Shown: positions 27,377-36,512, counted from the first letter of the stretch. The stretch: DNA of 39,224 nucleotides from Colwellia sp. E2M01 (GCF_018860585.1 NZ_JAHKPR010000068.1:15037-54260); one strand, 5' to 3'. Numbers and translations are program-made. Notes: generated from the letters alone by a model not told the origin.

Positions 27377-27712
27377 ATGGACACAATCGAACGCATTAAA
27401 GAACAAATTAGCGAAAACACAATCTTGCTATATATGAAAGGGTCTCCTAAATTACCTAGTTGTGGTTTTTCATCACAAGCTTCACAAGCTTTGATTTCTT
27501 GTGAAGAAAAATTTGCGTATGTTGATATTTTACAAAATCCTGATATTCGCGCTGAACTACCTAAGTACGCTGACTGGCCAACTTTCCCACAATTATGGGT
27601 TGATGGTGAATTAGTAGGTGGTTGTGACATTATTATGGAAATGTTTCAACAAGGTGAATTACAAACTTTAATTAAAGAAGCCGCAGCTAAAAGTGCTGCA
27701 GCAGAAGGTTAA
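27377..27712 (+). CDS. grxD: monothiol glutaredoxin (Grx4/GrxD)
   Basis: A 111-residue glutaredoxin with the monothiol active site CGFS (C29 in PKLPSCGFS). The GSH-binding segments WPTFPQLWVDGELVGGCDII are present. Members bind a [2Fe-2S] cluster as dimers and deliver it in Fe-S assembly and iron regulation. The length is close to E. coli GrxD (115). It is placed between sodB and a peroxiredoxin gene. An AT-rich hairpin follows at 27727-27756. Confidence 0.95.
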   Translation: MDTIERIKEQISENTILLYMKGSPKLPSCGFSSQASQALISCEEKFAYVDILQNPDIRAELPKYADWPTFPQLWVDGELVGGCDIIMEMFQQGELQTLIKEAAAKSAAAEG

Positions 27713-27726
27713 TTCAACCAATTATA

Positions 27727-27756
27727 ATAAATATCAGTTATTTAATTGATATTTAT
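27727..27756 (+). terminator. possible weak terminator hairpin after grxD
   Basis: A 10-bp inverted repeat ATAAATATCA/TGATATTTAT with a 10-base loop, 15 bp after the grxD stop. No GC-rich core and no clear T run follow, so it may be an mRNA-stabilising hairpin rather than a terminator. Confidence 0.35.
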
Positions 27757-27842
27757 AGTTCTGTCCCTATATGTAGTTAGAGACATGTAAACAGCAGTTA
27801 TAAATTTATTGAGAAACATGATGTGTAAAGTTTTTCATAATC

Positions 27843-27904
27843 TTATAAGTAAACATTATAAGTAAATTTTTATACACACACTTTTTATACACACACTTTT
27901 TATA
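27843..27904 (+). repeat. two adjacent short tandem repeats upstream of the peroxiredoxin gene
   Basis: TTATAAGTAAA occurs twice with a 13-bp period (27843-27853 and 27856-27866). It is immediately followed by the 15-mer TTTTTATACACACAC repeated twice plus an 8-base partial copy (27867-27881, 27882-27896, 27897-27904). The array ends 19 bp before the ATG. Several copies contain TATA-like hexamers that could act as -10 elements. Confidence 0.85.
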
Positions 27905-27923
27905 AAAAATAACGGAGCATAAA

Positions 27924-28529
27924 ATGAGCGTATTAGTAGGTCGTCCAGCACCAGATTTCACAGCAGCAGCAGTTTTAGGTAGCGGCGAAATTGTAGATAG
28001 CTTTACATTAAGCGAAGCAATCAAAGGTAAAAAAGCAGTAATCTTTTTCTACCCATTAGATTTTACTTTTGTTTGTCCATCTGAGCTTTTAGCTTTTGAT
28101 CACCGTATGGAAGAGTTCAAAAACCGTGGTGTTGAAGTAATTGGTGTTTCAATCGATTCACAATTCTCACATAACGCATGGCGTAACACTCCAGTAAATG
28201 AAGGTGGTATTGGTCCAGTACAATACACTTTAGTTGCTGATACTAAGCACGCAATCTGTCAAGCATACGATGTTGAGCATCCAGAAGCTGGCGTTGCATT
28301 CCGTGGCTCTTTCTTAATTGATGAAGAAGGTAACGTACGTCACCAAGTTATTAACGACTTACCATTAGGTCGTGACGTAGATGAAATGTTACGTATGGTT
28401 GATGCATTACAATTCCACCAAGATCACGGTGAAGTTTGTCCTGCAGGCTGGAACAAAGGCGACAAAGGCATGACAGCTTCTCCAGAAGGTGTTGCTTCTT
28501 ACCTTGCAGATAACGCTGACAAGTTATAA
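27924..28529 (+). CDS. typical 2-Cys peroxiredoxin (AhpC/Prx1 family)
   Basis: A 201-residue thiol peroxidase reducing hydrogen and organic peroxides. The peroxidatic cysteine is C51 in DFTFVCPSE and the resolving cysteine is C172 in GEVCPAGW, the arrangement of typical 2-Cys enzymes. The C-terminal YLADN-type tail is that of the Prx1/AhpC group. Codon use looks highly biased toward a few codons, suggesting strong expression. ACGGAGC precedes the ATG. Upstream tandem repeats overlap the likely promoter, and a strong terminator follows. Confidence 0.94.
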   Translation: MSVLVGRPAPDFTAAAVLGSGEIVDSFTLSEAIKGKKAVIFFYPLDFTFVCPSELLAFDHRMEEFKNRGVEVIGVSIDSQFSHNAWRNTPVNEGGIGPVQYTLVADTKHAICQAYDVEHPEAGVAFRGSFLIDEEGNVRHQVINDLPLGRDVDEMLRMVDALQFHQDHGEVCPAGWNKGDKGMTASPEGVASYLADNADKL

Positions 28530-28573
28530 TTTACACGAGCTATTTAATTAGCTCACTTTGTAAATATTAAAAC

Positions 28574-28599
28574 AAAAAAACCGCGAAAGCGGTTTTTTT
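28574..28599. terminator. terminator after the peroxiredoxin gene
   Basis: An 11-bp stem (core ACCGC/GCGGT) with GAAA tetraloop and seven T; arms 28574-28584 and 28589-28599. The A run on the other strand may let it also end rnt transcripts. Confidence 0.9.
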
Positions 28600-28760
28600 A
28601 TGTCTGTAATTTATGTTTGTAATTTAGGTCAAGTTGTTATTCAAAGGCTTGTCTTTATCTATTTTGCTGAGTACCGATAGGCTACAAAGTTATCGAAATT
28701 GGTATTGTTACGTACAATAGCTGGTAAAGTTCTATGTTCGTTAGCGTGTTAGTTATGATT

Positions 28761-29465
28761 TTAATTTTCGCTATCATTCTCTGAATCTGTTGCTAATGGC
28801 CAGCCACCTAAAGCACGCCATTTATTAACAATATAACAAAACAGTTCGGCAGTTTTCTCTGTATCATATAAAGCAGTATGTGCTTCACAATTATTAAAAT
28901 CGATATTGGCGGTCATACAGGCTTTCGCTAACACTGTTTGTCCTAAAGCAAGACCAGCAAGTGTTGTGGTATCAAAGCTGACAAAACTGTGAAAAGGACT
29001 ACGTTTTATGTTACAACGTAGTGTTGCTGCATTTAAAAAACCTAAATCAAAAGCGGCATTATGGGCAACAATAATTGCACGCTGACAACCTGCTGCTTTC
29101 ATTTTCTTTCTCACTAATTTAAACAAGGCTTTAAGTGCTTCTTCTTCCTCAACTGCACCACGTAAGGGGTTTGTTGGATCTATGCCGGTAAACTCTAATG
29201 CTTTAGGCTCTAAGTTGGCTCCTTCAAACGGCTCAATGTTAAATTGAATAGTTTCATCAATTGAAAAATCGCCTGTTTCTTCATCAAGGGATAATACCGA
29301 TGCTGCCAATTCGAGTAGTGCATCCGTTTGCGCGTTGAAACCCGCGGTTTCAACATCAATAACAACGGGGAAATAACCACGAAAACGCTGCGCAAATTGG
29401 CTTTTTACGGATTCTTTAGTTGATGGCGAGTTGGTTTTACTAACAGTAGGGCTTGATTCAGACAT
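28761..29465 (-). CDS. rnt: ribonuclease T
   Basis: A 234-residue DEDD-family 3'-5' exoribonuclease for tRNA end turnover and 5S/23S rRNA maturation. Exo I is [11 protein letters not shown] (D37, E39), Exo II is [15 protein letters not shown], and Exo III is [16 protein letters not shown]. The N-terminal 28 residues are Ser/Thr/Lys-rich and outside the usual domain. It is divergent from motY, an arrangement also known in Vibrio, which supports both assignments. Confidence 0.95.
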   Translation of the reverse strand: MSESSPTVSKTNSPSTKESVKSQFAQRFRGYFPVVIDVETAGFNAQTDALLELAASVLSLDEETGDFSIDETIQFNIEPFEGANLEPKALEFTGIDPTNPLRGAVEEEEALKALFKLVRKKMKAAGCQRAIIVAHNAAFDLGFLNAATLRCNIKRSPFHSFVSFDTTTLAGLALGQTVLAKACMTANIDFNNCEAHTALYDTEKTAELFCYIVNKWRALGGWPLATDSENDSEN

Positions 29466-29704
29466 TGGTCACTAAATAATTTGGGTTTTAAAGAGTGTTA
29501 GGATTATCGCAGAAACTTCGTTTAAAAACGACAGCGGAAGCGGTTATTCATTCATTAACGCTATTTTTTAATATCAAAATCGATATTTCAGCGATAAAAT
29601 GCTAAAGTTATCTAAGTTTAGGGCGATACCTTATATATCCTAAACAAATAATGCCTCTTTATTTAAGTGCTTTATTTATTACCGCTATTGATATGTGCCA
29701 AATT

Positions 29705-30601
29705 ATGAAACAAATAATTGTATCTACAACGACTTACATTATTGCCGTAACTAGCATCAGCTTGAGTTTACTTATAAGTAACGCGCAAGCGGGTATACGT
29801 CAATACAGTGCGGATATTCAAACTTCACAATGGCAACTTTCTAACGATTCTCGTTTGCAATGTACTTTATCTCATCAAATTCCTCGTTACGGAGAAGCAC
29901 GTTTCTCAGCTAAAGCCAGTCGTGATCTTAATATGGAATTTGAATTAGACATGATGCGCTTGCCTGATAGTTATTCTTTAGCTGAGGTACGTAGTGTTGC
30001 TCCAAGTTGGCAACCAGGTGTTGGATCACGCACCTTAGCTGATATGAAGTTACAAAAACAATTTAATCCTAGCTTACCTAAAAAAGTAGCTTGGACCATG
30101 TTAAATGAATTAGAGCAGGGCATGAGCCCAACTTTTTATTACAATGACTGGTATAGCGAATCTGATAAAATATCAGTAGGTTTATCAACAGCACGCTTTA
30201 AAAAAGCTTATGTAGATTTTGTTAGTTGTGTTGGTAATTTACTTAATTACAGTTTTGATGATATTTCTTATACGGTACTTAATTATCAATCGAGTAGTGA
30301 TAAATTTACCAAAGCATCGCAAAGACGTATGGAAATGATCCGTGAGTACTTAAGCCTTGATCCTGAACTAGAGTTAGTTTTAGTTGATGCCTACTCAGAC
30401 AGTTATGGTGGTCGTTGGTCAAACTTAAAACTATCTGAACGCCGTGCCGCTAAAATTAGAGAGTACTTTGTGCAAAATGGTATTGAAGTTAGTCGTATAG
30501 AAGCGAAAGGCTACGGAGAAAAACGCCATATATCCTCTAACGAAACTACATTAGGGCGCGCAAAAAACAGACGTGTTGTTATTCAATTGCAACAGCCATA
30601 A
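29705..30601 (+). CDS. motY: sodium-type flagellar protein MotY
   Basis: An OmpA-family periplasmic protein forming the T ring of sodium-driven polar flagella and stabilising the stator. From ATG 29705 it has 298 residues, with a signal peptide of about 29 residues ending SNAQA before GIRQY. The N-terminal MotY domain contains QWQLSNDSRLQCTLSHQIPRYG. The C-terminal OmpA-like peptidoglycan-binding domain contains VDAYSDSYGG and LSERRAAKIREYF, then VEAKGYGE-type residues. In-frame starts at 29651 and 29693 are possible, but only 29705 puts a positive residue and hydrophobic core in a normal signal peptide. Confidence 0.92.
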   Translation: MKQIIVSTTTYIIAVTSISLSLLISNAQAGIRQYSADIQTSQWQLSNDSRLQCTLSHQIPRYGEARFSAKASRDLNMEFELDMMRLPDSYSLAEVRSVAPSWQPGVGSRTLADMKLQKQFNPSLPKKVAWTMLNELEQGMSPTFYYNDWYSESDKISVGLSTARFKKAYVDFVSCVGNLLNYSFDDISYTVLNYQSSSDKFTKASQRRMEMIREYLSLDPELELVLVDAYSDSYGGRWSNLKLSERRAAKIREYFVQNGIEVSRIEAKGYGEKRHISSNETTLGRAKNRRVVIQLQQP

Positions 30602-30614
30602 AGTGAATGGCTGT
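30592..30614 (+). other. hairpin overlapping the motY stop codon
   Basis: An 8-bp inverted repeat ACAGCCAT/ATGGCTGT with a 7-base loop spans the motY TAA (30599-30601). No T run follows, so it is not a standard terminator, and none other is visible between motY and the convergent IclR gene. Confidence 0.4.
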
Positions 30615-30657
30615 ATACGACTTATTAATAATTAATTTAATCAATTTGGTATAAGCA

Positions 30658-31428
30658 CTAGTAGCCTAACTGTTTTGTTATTAATATTGCTGTTTCTTTT
30701 AATGATTGAATCAATTGCTGCTTTTCTTCCTCATCCTTTATAGCTGAGGTGAGCGATGAAACTGTTAATGCTGCAATAACCGCACCTTTAGGCTGACCAA
30801 TAATAGTCGCGCAATCACTTACCCCAGTTGTTAATTTGTTTTCTCTAAAGCAATAACCGTTGCGTAAAATATCTTCTAAAGTATGCTCAAGCTCAGCTTT
30901 AGTTTTTTTATTCATTTGACTGTAGCTTTTATCACGGTCATAAATCAGCTGTTTTACCTGCTCATTGCTGTTAGCTAACAATACTAGCCCTGAAGTTGTA
31001 TCTGTTGTTGGGAATAGAGTACCCTCTGCAATGGAAAGTGAGAGAGCGGATTGGCTTCTAGCATGGATAATAACCATCACCTTACTCTGATAAAGAATAC
31101 TTAAATGGGCAGCATATCCAGATTGTGCTGAAAAATCTTCCATTATAGGAATCGCCGTTTGACGCAGTTGATCAATTGGAGATATTTTTCGAGAAAGGCT
31201 ATATAGCTTTAACGATACACTGTATTTTCCTGATATTTCGTCACGTATTAGATAACCTCTACTCTCTAAGCCTACTAGTACTCGATATATCTCATTACTA
31301 GATCGCTCAATACCTTGCGCTATCTCAGTTTGTGATAAAGGTACTGCTTTTGAGGCTAGATACTCAAGTATATCCAGACCTTTATCGAGTGCAGGTACGG
31401 CATATTTGTTACTTTTTTCCGTGCTCAT
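30658..31428 (-). CDS. IclR-family transcriptional regulator
   Basis: A 256-residue regulator. The N-terminal winged helix-turn-helix spans about residues 8-72 (PALDKGLDILEYLAS, then LSQTEIAQGIERSSNEIYRVLVGLESRGYL). The C-terminal effector-binding domain (about 85-250) shows GYAAHLSILYQSKVMVIIHAR and TTSGLVLLAN segments. It is transcribed divergently from the sugar-acid type catabolic genes, the usual layout for a local regulator, and probably responds to a pathway intermediate. Whether it represses or activates cannot be told. A palindrome over the target promoter (31832-31843) is its most likely site. Confidence 0.88.
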   Translation of the reverse strand: MSTEKSNKYAVPALDKGLDILEYLASKAVPLSQTEIAQGIERSSNEIYRVLVGLESRGYLIRDEISGKYSVSLKLYSLSRKISPIDQLRQTAIPIMEDFSAQSGYAAHLSILYQSKVMVIIHARSQSALSLSIAEGTLFPTTDTTSGLVLLANSNEQVKQLIYDRDKSYSQMNKKTKAELEHTLEDILRNGYCFRENKLTTGVSDCATIIGQPKGAVIAALTVSSLTSAIKDEEEKQQLIQSLKETAILITKQLGY

Positions 31429-31831
31429 TTGTATTCCCGTTAATGACTTTATTTAATAGCTATAATAATCAGCTAAGAATGAAGAAAGTAGTGTATTAGA
31501 GTCGTTTTGAAAAATATAGCTATATACCTATTTCATTTGCAACGAATTTACTCATTGTTACTCGTTTTTAAATAGAATGAATTTTAACCACGAAAGAACA
31601 GCAAGCCCTAATATTAACAACGCATATAATTATCTTAACCATAAACGTCGTATCGGCTTTATTAGTCTTACCATTGATATTTTCAAACTTGGTTAATAAT
31701 GCTCGTTATTTGTATGCTTTTTTGACTTATTATTAGAAAAAATCAACCTTAAGCACTTCTGAGTTACCTAATCACCGTAAACTTAAGAAATAATTCAAAG
31801 TTAACTTTACAAAAACCATAGTACAGTGTAA
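31429..31831. other. divergent spacer between the IclR gene and the catabolic operon
   Basis: About 400 bp of non-coding AT-rich sequence, long for this genome, suggesting more than a simple promoter pair. No ORF, hairpin terminator or RNA gene could be supported. The regulator's own promoter should lie here. Confidence 0.35.
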
Positions 31832-31860
31832 ATTGTTAACAATAAACTGTTTGTTATATT
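31832..31860 (+). promoter_or_regulatory. candidate promoter and operator of the catabolic operon
   Basis: A perfect 12-bp palindrome ATTGTTAACAAT lies at 31832-31843. TTGTTA (31834-31839) inside it can serve as a -35 and TATATT (31855-31860) as a -10, with a short 15-base spacing. A palindrome across the -35 would suit repression by the divergent IclR-type protein. The site is inferred from position and symmetry only. Confidence 0.45.
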
Positions 31861-31881
31861 TTGAGATTTGATGGATATATT

Positions 31882-32988
31882 ATGAATTCAACGGCTAATA
31901 GAATAGCAGCAATAGAAGTTAAGTACTATCAAGTACCTCTTGCTGAAATATTGTCTGATGCGAAACACGGAGATCACACTCATTTTGAGTTAATCCTATG
32001 TAAAATCACCTGTGAAGATGGTACAGAAGGTGTTGGTTATACATATACAGGAGGTAAAGGCGGACGTGCTATTTCTTCATTGTTAGAAGATGAATACAAG
32101 CCTTTATTGCTAGGGAAAAATGCAGACCAAATTGAAGAGATTTGGGATGAAATGGAATGGCATTTACATTACGTAGGTCGCGGCGGCTTAGTGAGTTTTG
32201 CTATGTCAGCAGTTGATATCGCTTTATGGGATATTCGTTGTAAACGTGAAAACTTACCTTTATGGAAAGTTGCGGGCGGTGCAAATAATACTACAGCTTG
32301 TTATGCAGGCGGTATTGATCTTAATTTCTCTCAAGACAAATTATTAAGCAATATTCAAAGTTATTTAGACAAAGGCTTTAACGCTGTAAAAATTAAAGTA
32401 GGTAAAGAAAACTACTTAGAAGATGTAGAGCGTGTTGCTGCTGTTAGAAAACTTATTGGTCCTGATACTGTATTTATGGTTGACGCTAATTATTCTTTAT
32501 CGGTAGAGCAAGCTATTGTCTTTGGCAAAGCCATTGAACAATACGATATTACTTGGTTTGAAGAGCCAACTATACCTGATGATTATTTAGGTTTTGCCGA
32601 AATAGCGGACAATATCAATATTCCATTAGCTATGGGTGAGAACTTACATACTTTACATGAGTTTGGTTACGCGATAGCACAATCAAAGTTAAGTTATTTA
32701 CAGCCTGATGCCTCAAATATCGGTGGTATTACTGGTTTTCTACGTGTTGCGAAAATGGCTAAAGAAAATAATTTACCACTTTGTAGCCATGGTATGCATG
32801 AGTTACATGTGTCTTTACTTGCATCACAATCACATGCTGGTTACTTGGAAGTGCATTCATTTCCAATTGACCAATATACAAAATATCCACTTCAACTAGA
32901 TCAAAACGGCAGAGCAATTGCTCCCGATGTAGTAGGTACTGGCGTTGTTTTTGATGATGCACTACTTGATCAATACTTGATTAAATAA
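31882..32988 (+). CDS. mandelate-racemase-subgroup enolase-superfamily enzyme, possible 3,6-anhydro-L-galactonate cycloisomerase
   Basis: From ATG 31882 the protein has 368 residues; seven more codons upstream from a TTG are open but unlikely. The complete mandelate racemase active site is present with a constant +6 offset: K170-x-K172, metal ligands D201, E227 and E253, the dyad D276/H303, and E323. Both a Lys base and a His base are therefore available. The N-terminal capping domain carries SDAKHGDHTHFELI and YTYTGGKGG, which to me most resemble 3,6-anhydro-L-galactonate cycloisomerases of agar-degrading marine bacteria. Sugar-acid dehydratases of the same subgroup are the alternative. The downstream dehydrogenases fit the former. 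First gene of the operon. Confidence 0.8.
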   Translation: MNSTANRIAAIEVKYYQVPLAEILSDAKHGDHTHFELILCKITCEDGTEGVGYTYTGGKGGRAISSLLEDEYKPLLLGKNADQIEEIWDEMEWHLHYVGRGGLVSFAMSAVDIALWDIRCKRENLPLWKVAGGANNTTACYAGGIDLNFSQDKLLSNIQSYLDKGFNAVKIKVGKENYLEDVERVAAVRKLIGPDTVFMVDANYSLSVEQAIVFGKAIEQYDITWFEEPTIPDDYLGFAEIADNINIPLAMGENLHTLHEFGYAIAQSKLSYLQPDASNIGGITGFLRVAKMAKENNLPLCSHGMHELHVSLLASQSHAGYLEVHSFPIDQYTKYPLQLDQNGRAIAPDVVGTGVVFDDALLDQYLIK

Positions 32989-33019
32989 ACTAATTAAACA
33001 CTCTTAAGGGAGAAATAAA

Positions 33020-34042
33020 ATGATCGCTGCTCGTTATATAGGTAATAAAGGTTTTGATTTAGTTGCAGGTGAAGAGAAGTCTCCTGAAGCTGGCGAAGTT
33101 AGATTAAATGTTGGCTATGTAGGTATTTGTGGTACAGATATGCACATTTACCACGGTGTTATGGATCAACGTGTATCTATTCCACAAACAATTGGCCATG
33201 AAATTTCAGGTGTTGTTGCTGATATAGGTAGCGGCGTTGAAGGTTTTAATGTTGGTGATAAAGTTGTTGTTCGTCCTTTAGATTGGTGTGGCGAATGTCC
33301 TACTTGTGAAGCAGGCCTTACACATATTTGTCAAAACCTTAAGTTTATGGGAATTGACACTCCAGGTGCTTTCCAATCAAGTTGGACAGTGAAAGCACGT
33401 ACATTACATAAATTACCTGCCGGTGTAGATTTAAAACAAGGTGCATTAGTTGAACCATTATCTGTTGCTTGCCACGATGTAAGTCGCTCACGTTTAAAAG
33501 CAGGCGAAAAAGCAGTTGTACTTGGTGGTGGCCCAATTGGTCAATTAGTTGCCGCAGTAGCTAAAAGCGTAGGTGCTGAAGTACTTGTGTCTGAGCCAAA
33601 TGAAAGTCGTCGTGCATTTGCGGATGAATTAGGTGTTAAATCAATTAACCCAATTGAGCAAGACATAGCCGCTTATGTTGATGAGTGGACTGGCACGAAA
33701 GGTGCTGACGTAGTTTTTGAAGTATCAGGTGTTAAACCTGCTATTGATGCAATGACTCAAATTGCTGGTCGTCGTGGTCGTATCGTAATGGTTGCAATTC
33801 ACTCTCAAAAACCTGAAATTGATTTATTCCAATTCTTCTGGAAAGAATTAGAGTTATTAGGTGCTCGTGTATATGAAGCGGCAGACTTTGATTGGGCAAT
33901 TGAATTAATCGCATCAGGTCAAATTGATCTGAAACCGTTTATTAGTTCAGTAAGCCCGTTAGCTGATATTGGTAGTGCCTTTGCAAGTATGGATGGTAAC
34001 CCTGAAGGTATGAAAGCATTAGTTGAATGTAACGCAGAATAA
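33020..34042 (+). CDS. zinc-dependent alcohol dehydrogenase, possible 2-keto-3-deoxy-L-galactonate 5-dehydrogenase
   Basis: A 340-residue medium-chain dehydrogenase of the sorbitol/threonine dehydrogenase type. Catalytic zinc ligands are C37, H60 and E61 (GICGTD, GHEISG), with E145 nearby. The structural zinc is held by C90, C93, C96 and C104. The Rossmann motif is VVLGGGPIGQLVA (GGGPIG at 169-174). It should oxidise a secondary hydroxyl of a sugar acid with NAD(P)+. In the context of an enolase-type enzyme and a KduD-like reductase, C5 oxidation of a 2-keto-3-deoxy acid is the best guess. AAGGGAG before the ATG is a strong ribosome binding site. It lies 31 bp after the enolase-family gene. 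Confidence 0.85.
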   Translation: MIAARYIGNKGFDLVAGEEKSPEAGEVRLNVGYVGICGTDMHIYHGVMDQRVSIPQTIGHEISGVVADIGSGVEGFNVGDKVVVRPLDWCGECPTCEAGLTHICQNLKFMGIDTPGAFQSSWTVKARTLHKLPAGVDLKQGALVEPLSVACHDVSRSRLKAGEKAVVLGGGPIGQLVAAVAKSVGAEVLVSEPNESRRAFADELGVKSINPIEQDIAAYVDEWTGTKGADVVFEVSGVKPAIDAMTQIAGRRGRIVMVAIHSQKPEIDLFQFFWKELELLGARVYEAADFDWAIELIASGQIDLKPFISSVSPLADIGSAFASMDGNPEGMKALVECNAE

Positions 34043-34091
34043 AAATGCATCTAACGAAGCATTAAAAATGCTTCAACATAAGGTATTAGAA

Positions 34092-34865
34092 ATGAATAAC
34101 ATGTTAGAAAAATTTAGCTTAGAAGGTAAAGTTGCTTTAGTAACTGGTTGTAAACGTGGTATCGGTAAAGGTATCGCTTTAGGCTTAGCAGAAGCGGGCG
34201 CAGATATTATTGGTGTTTCAGCAAGCTTAGAGCTTGAAGGCTCAGATGTTGAGAAAGAAGTAAAAGCCTTAGGTAAAAACTTCAAAGGTTACCAATGTGA
34301 CTTCTCTGATCGTGATTCGTTATATGCGTTTATCAAACAAGTTAAAGCGGACTTTCCTAAAATCGACATTTTAGTTAACAATGCAGGTACTATTTTACGT
34401 GCACCAGCTGCTGAACATGGCGATGATCTTTGGGACAAAGTTATAGAAGTTAATTTAAATGCGCAATTCATTCTAAGCCGTGAAATTGGTAAAGAAATGA
34501 TAGCGAATGGCTCAGGTAAAGTAATTTTTACCGCTTCATTATTAACCTTCCAAGGTGGCATTACAGTACCTGGTTATGCAGCAAGTAAAGGTGCTGTTGG
34601 TCAATTAGTTATGGCTCTTTCTAACGAGTGGGCAGGTAAGGGCGTTAATGTTAATGCTATTGCTCCTGGTTATATCGATACCGATAACACTGAAGCTTTA
34701 CGTAATGATGCAGAGCGTAATGCCGCCATTTTAGGCCGAATTCCACAAGGTCGTTGGGGCAACCCAGAAGACTTTAAAGGCCCTGCAGTATTTTTAGCTT
34801 CTGAAGCAGCAAGCTACGTTAACGGTGCTATCTTATTAGTAGATGGCGGATGGATGGGCCGATAG
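34092..34865 (+). CDS. KduD-like short-chain dehydrogenase/reductase
   Basis: A 257-residue classical SDR. The cofactor motif is TGCKRGIG (18-25), with NNAG at 96-99, and the catalytic set N121, S149, Y162, K166. Overall it resembles KduD (2-dehydro-3-deoxy-D-gluconate 5-dehydrogenase) and 2-deoxy-D-gluconate 3-dehydrogenase, including the C-terminal ILLVDGGWMGR. A KduD-type enzyme would reduce the 2,5-diketo-3-deoxy acid produced by the zinc enzyme to 2-keto-3-deoxygluconate. The open frame extends upstream into the previous gene, but ATG 34092 has AAGG eight bases before it; 34101 is also possible. Confidence 0.85.
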   Translation: MNNMLEKFSLEGKVALVTGCKRGIGKGIALGLAEAGADIIGVSASLELEGSDVEKEVKALGKNFKGYQCDFSDRDSLYAFIKQVKADFPKIDILVNNAGTILRAPAAEHGDDLWDKVIEVNLNAQFILSREIGKEMIANGSGKVIFTASLLTFQGGITVPGYAASKGAVGQLVMALSNEWAGKGVNVNAIAPGYIDTDNTEALRNDAERNAAILGRIPQGRWGNPEDFKGPAVFLASEAASYVNGAILLVDGGWMGR

Positions 34866-34952
34866 GCTGACATCGATATTATAAAAAATTAAGCCAATTA
34901 ATTCGATTAATTTCAAAAGGGTTAATCGAATTTTTGCTAAAGGAAATTATTT

Positions 34953-36401
34953 ATGAACTTTAAAAATAATGTAAATTTTATCAATGGTGAATATGTAGCT
35001 TCTAAAGCTGAAGGCACTATTGATATATTAAGCCCGTCAACAGGTAAAAAAATTGGCGAGATTCCAAAAGGTTGTGCTGAAGATGCACAGTTTGCGCTTG
35101 AAACTGCAGATGCAGGTCAAAAAAAATGGGCAAAACTAACTGCTCGTACTCGTCAAAATATACTGCGTACATTTGCCAATAAAATTCGTGAAAACAAAGA
35201 TGTTTTAGCCCCGATGTTAGTGGCTGAACAAGGTAAACTGCTTAACGTTGCACAAATGGAAGTAGACGTAACCGCAACATTTATTGACTATGCTTGCGAT
35301 CACGCACTAACTATTGAAGGTGATATTTTAGCATCTGATAATGAAGATGAAAAAATATATATTCATAAAGTACCACGTGGTGTTGTTGTTGGTATTACCG
35401 CATGGAATTTCCCGTTGGCACTAGCTGGACGTAAAATTGGTCCTGCACTAATCACTGGTAACTCTATTGTATTAAAGCCTACACAAGAAACACCATTAGC
35501 AACAACTGAGCTGGGTCGTTTAGCCAACGAAGCTGGTATTCCAGCGGGTGTATTAAATGTAATTAATGGTTCAGGCTCTGTTGTTGGTCAAGCCTTATGT
35601 GAAAGCCCAATTACTAAAATGATTACCATGACTGGCTCGACTGCTGCGGGTAAGCAAATTTATAAAACCTCTGCAGAATACATGACGCCAGTAATGCTAG
35701 AGTTAGGCGGTAAAGCACCTATGGTAGTAATGGCCGATGCTGATTTAGATAAAGCTGTTGATGCTGCACTTTGGGGGCGTTTTGCTAACTGTGGTCAAGT
35801 TTGTACTTGTGTTGAACGTTTATATGTTCAAGAAAGCGTGTATGAAAAGTTCATGGATAAATTTTTACCGGCAGTAAAATCATTACGTGTTGGTGACCCA
35901 ATGAATCCTGACTCACAAATGGGCCCTAAATGTAATCAACGTGAAATTGAAAACATTGATCACATAGTGCAAGAAAGTATTAAACAAGGCGCTAAAGTAG
36001 CAACTGGTGGAAAACTTGCTTCAGTTGAAGGCTTTGAAGGCGGTTGTTGGTACGAACCAACGTTATTAGTTGATGTTGCCCAAGATAATATAGCGGTACA
36101 TGAAGAGACATTCGGACCTATTTTACCGATTATTAAAGTAAAAGATATGGACCAAGCAATTGAATATTGTAACGACAGTATTTACGGCTTAAGTGCTTAC
36201 ATATTTACAGAAAACTTCTTTGACATTAATAAAGCTATTAATGATTTAGACGTTGGTGAAGTTTACGTTAACCGTGGTATGGGTGAACAACATCAAGGTT
36301 TCCATAACGGTTGGAAGCAAAGTGGTTTTGGTGGTGAAGATGGTAAATTCGGTCTTGAGCAATATTTAGAGAAGAAAACAGTTTACCTAATGGAAAAATA
36401 G
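34953..36401 (+). CDS. AldA-like NAD(P)-dependent aldehyde dehydrogenase, possible 3,6-anhydro-L-galactose dehydrogenase
   Basis: A 482-residue aldehyde dehydrogenase. The catalytic cysteine is C284 (NCGQVCTC), the general base E250 (LELGGK), with N152 in WNFP and K175 in the cofactor site. The C-terminal block [29 protein letters not shown] places it in the lactaldehyde/glycolaldehyde dehydrogenase-like branch that also includes anhydrogalactose dehydrogenases. Its inferred role is oxidation of the sugar aldehyde to the acid used by the enolase-family enzyme; lactaldehyde oxidation is the alternative. AAAGGA precedes the ATG. Last gene before a strong terminator. Confidence 0.85.
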   Translation: MNFKNNVNFINGEYVASKAEGTIDILSPSTGKKIGEIPKGCAEDAQFALETADAGQKKWAKLTARTRQNILRTFANKIRENKDVLAPMLVAEQGKLLNVAQMEVDVTATFIDYACDHALTIEGDILASDNEDEKIYIHKVPRGVVVGITAWNFPLALAGRKIGPALITGNSIVLKPTQETPLATTELGRLANEAGIPAGVLNVINGSGSVVGQALCESPITKMITMTGSTAAGKQIYKTSAEYMTPVMLELGGKAPMVVMADADLDKAVDAALWGRFANCGQVCTCVERLYVQESVYEKFMDKFLPAVKSLRVGDPMNPDSQMGPKCNQREIENIDHIVQESIKQGAKVATGGKLASVEGFEGGCWYEPTLLVDVAQDNIAVHEETFGPILPIIKVKDMDQAIEYCNDSIYGLSAYIFTENFFDINKAINDLDVGEVYVNRGMGEQHQGFHNGWKQSGFGGEDGKFGLEQYLEKKTVYLMEK

Positions 36402-36482
36402 AGCATTATTAAACTTATTGTTTAAGTTCCTATTATAGAGGTTTACCTCTTTCCTTTCGTACTCGCACCCTTTGGGTATTTA

Positions 36483-36512
36483 GCCGATAGTAATATTACT
36501 ATCGGCTTTTTT
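36483..36512 (+). terminator. terminator after the aldehyde dehydrogenase gene
   Basis: A perfect 24-bp palindrome at 36483-36506 (half-site GCCGATAGTAAT) followed by six T. It separates the four-gene enzyme operon from the dioxygenase gene. Confidence 0.9.
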
